This document shows positions 63,210 to 64,000 of a stretch of DNA of 64,000 nucleotides, in pieces. This stretch comes from Psychrobacillus sp. BL-248-WT-3. GTDB taxonomy: Bacteria; Bacillota; Bacilli; Bacillales_A; Planococcaceae. How positions within the stretch are numbered: position 1 is the first letter of the stretch; each line of letters starts with the position of its first letter. Both the position numbers and the translations under genes were made by a program. The notes beneath the pieces were generated by a model. That model ran no database searches, was not told the origin of the DNA, and saw only the letters and a list, made by a program, of their open reading frames with translations. Location of the stretch: assembly GCF_012843435.1 (NCBI RefSeq), contig NZ_JABAFC010000002.1, forward strand, positions 124,001 through 188,000. Reading direction: 5' to 3'.

Positions 63210-64000
63210 AGCATCCACTCAACCACCCAATGCCATGGGAAGGGCTCGAGGTCCAAGAGGGTTCGGAGGCCCTGTGGTCAAGGCAAAGGATAGTAAAGGC
63301 ACCATTAAAAGAATATGGGGTTACTTAGAGAAACAAAAAATAGCTCTCATTGCAGCAAGCGGCTTTGTTATTGTGTCCACCTTGCTAAATTTACTTGCAC
63401 CATACCTTATCGGAGTCATAATTGATGACTATATTATTCCTAAGGATTTAAATGGAACTCTTCGTTTCTTAATATTTTTAGCATTAGTATATACAGCATC
63501 TTCGATATTCACTTGGCTACAAACATTTTTAATGGTGCGAGTGTCGCTAAAAACCATCCAAACACTGCGCCAGGAATTGTTTATTAAATTCCAAACCTTA
63601 TCATTACGATTTTTTGATAAACGGACCCATGGAGATCTTATGAGTCGTGTGACGAATGATAGAGAGCTTAAATAATGCATTGAGTCAAAGCGTTATCCAA
63701 ATATTTTCTTCCATTCTGATGGTAAGTGGAGTGGCTATCGCAATGTTTGCATTAAACTGGATATTAGCGATCGTATCACTGCTAATCATTCCGCTTATCA
63801 TTTTTACTACGAAAAAAATTATCAAATATAGCAGCAGTAACTTTATAAAAAGACAGCGAGATTTAGGAGAGTTAAATGGTTTTATAGAGGAAGCAATCTC
63901 AGGTAATGAGGTTATTACTCTTTTTGGTCAAGAAGAGAATACGTTTAATAAATTTTCAAGTGTAAATGAAAGGCTGCGAGGCTCTGCCATGGCTGCTGAT
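63202..64000 (+). pseudogene. Second ABC exporter subunit, YfiC-like, frameshifted and cut by window end
   Basis: ATG 63202 overlaps the previous stop, with GGAAGGGGG upstream. The N-terminus (NAMGRARGPRGFGGPVVKAK) and the first helices (about 35-135) are normal, then LRFFDKRTHGDLMSRVTND breaks off with a stop at 63673-63675. Reading on in another frame from 63662 restores SLNNALSQSVIQIFSS and open coding to the window end. The join fits loss of two bases at GATATAGAG to GATAGAG near 63660. Either a real mutation or a sequencing error. The ATPase domain lies beyond the window. Confidence 0.85.

Overview
The window is chromosomal DNA from a low-GC Gram-positive bacterium of the Bacillales, most likely Bacillaceae or Planococcaceae; a Psychrobacillus- or Lysinibacillus-like organism would fit, but the genus is a guess. 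The support is AGGAGG-type ribosome binding sites, frequent TTG and GTG starts, many compact intrinsic terminators, and Bacillus-type gene sets: Mrp antiporter, flotillin with NfeD partner, NsrR/Hmp, an MhqD-like hydrolase, DUF47/Pit, HflX and threonine biosynthesis. The window also carries GC-rich intergenic repeats of a kind common in this group. I see no rRNA, tRNA, CRISPR array, phage or insertion sequence. Most of it reads as ordinary core genome in short operons.

Layout: 1-1.8 kb, the end of a Fsr-like exporter and a stand-alone KdpD-type USP-domain protein. 1.9-8.1 kb, the seven-gene mrpABCDEFG operon behind a roughly 360-nt hairpin-rich leader. 8.3-15.3 kb, brnQ, a GntR regulator, a YfbR-like nucleotidase, a DksA/TraR-type protein, a DCC protein, a ferredoxin-NADP reductase, a GIY-YIG protein, a 30-residue membrane peptide and two small conserved genes. 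15.7-22.6 kb, adenine deaminase, a membrane protein, an MhqD-like hydrolase with an MhqR-type operator, a composite repeat, an MMPL transporter and a pentapeptide-repeat protein. 22.6-26.6 kb, DUF47-Pit phosphate transport and a sigma-W-type promoter driving yuaF-floT. 27-32.2 kb, a cupin/HD-GYP protein, fumarase, a PCYCGC lipoprotein and a MacB-type ABC exporter. 32.4-44.2 kb, a PH-domain protein, a methyltransferase, an acyl-CoA synthetase, a VOC protein, HflX, a canonical ABC exporter, a peptide symporter, a lipoprotein and a TrxR-like flavoprotein behind clustered palindromes. 44.3-53.1 kb, a PAP2 phosphatase, a family-4-like UDG without cluster cysteines, a ZIP transporter, thrC-thrB, a NiaP-like transporter, a tandem repeat array, and a P-loop kinase, CoA-transferase and 3-methyladenine glycosylase group. 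53.3-58.8 kb, a DUF7662-GNAT fusion, hmp/nsrR with the NsrR site between them, pyrophosphatase and an alanine/sodium symporter. 59.3-64 kb, a Rieske flavoprotein and a PadR-controlled heterodimeric ABC exporter whose second subunit is frameshifted.

Regulatory logic is readable in places: sigma-W envelope stress (yuaF-floT), quinone/electrophile stress (MhqR box), nitric oxide (NsrR between hmp and nsrR), PadR autoregulation of a drug exporter, and possibly niacin (NiaR-like). The points most worth following are the structured mrp leader, the frameshift that removes the catalytically competent half of the heterodimeric ABC exporter, the repeat families with their 247-bp higher-order array, and an unidentified palindrome shared by two distant promoters. 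I found no clear undescribed multi-gene system.
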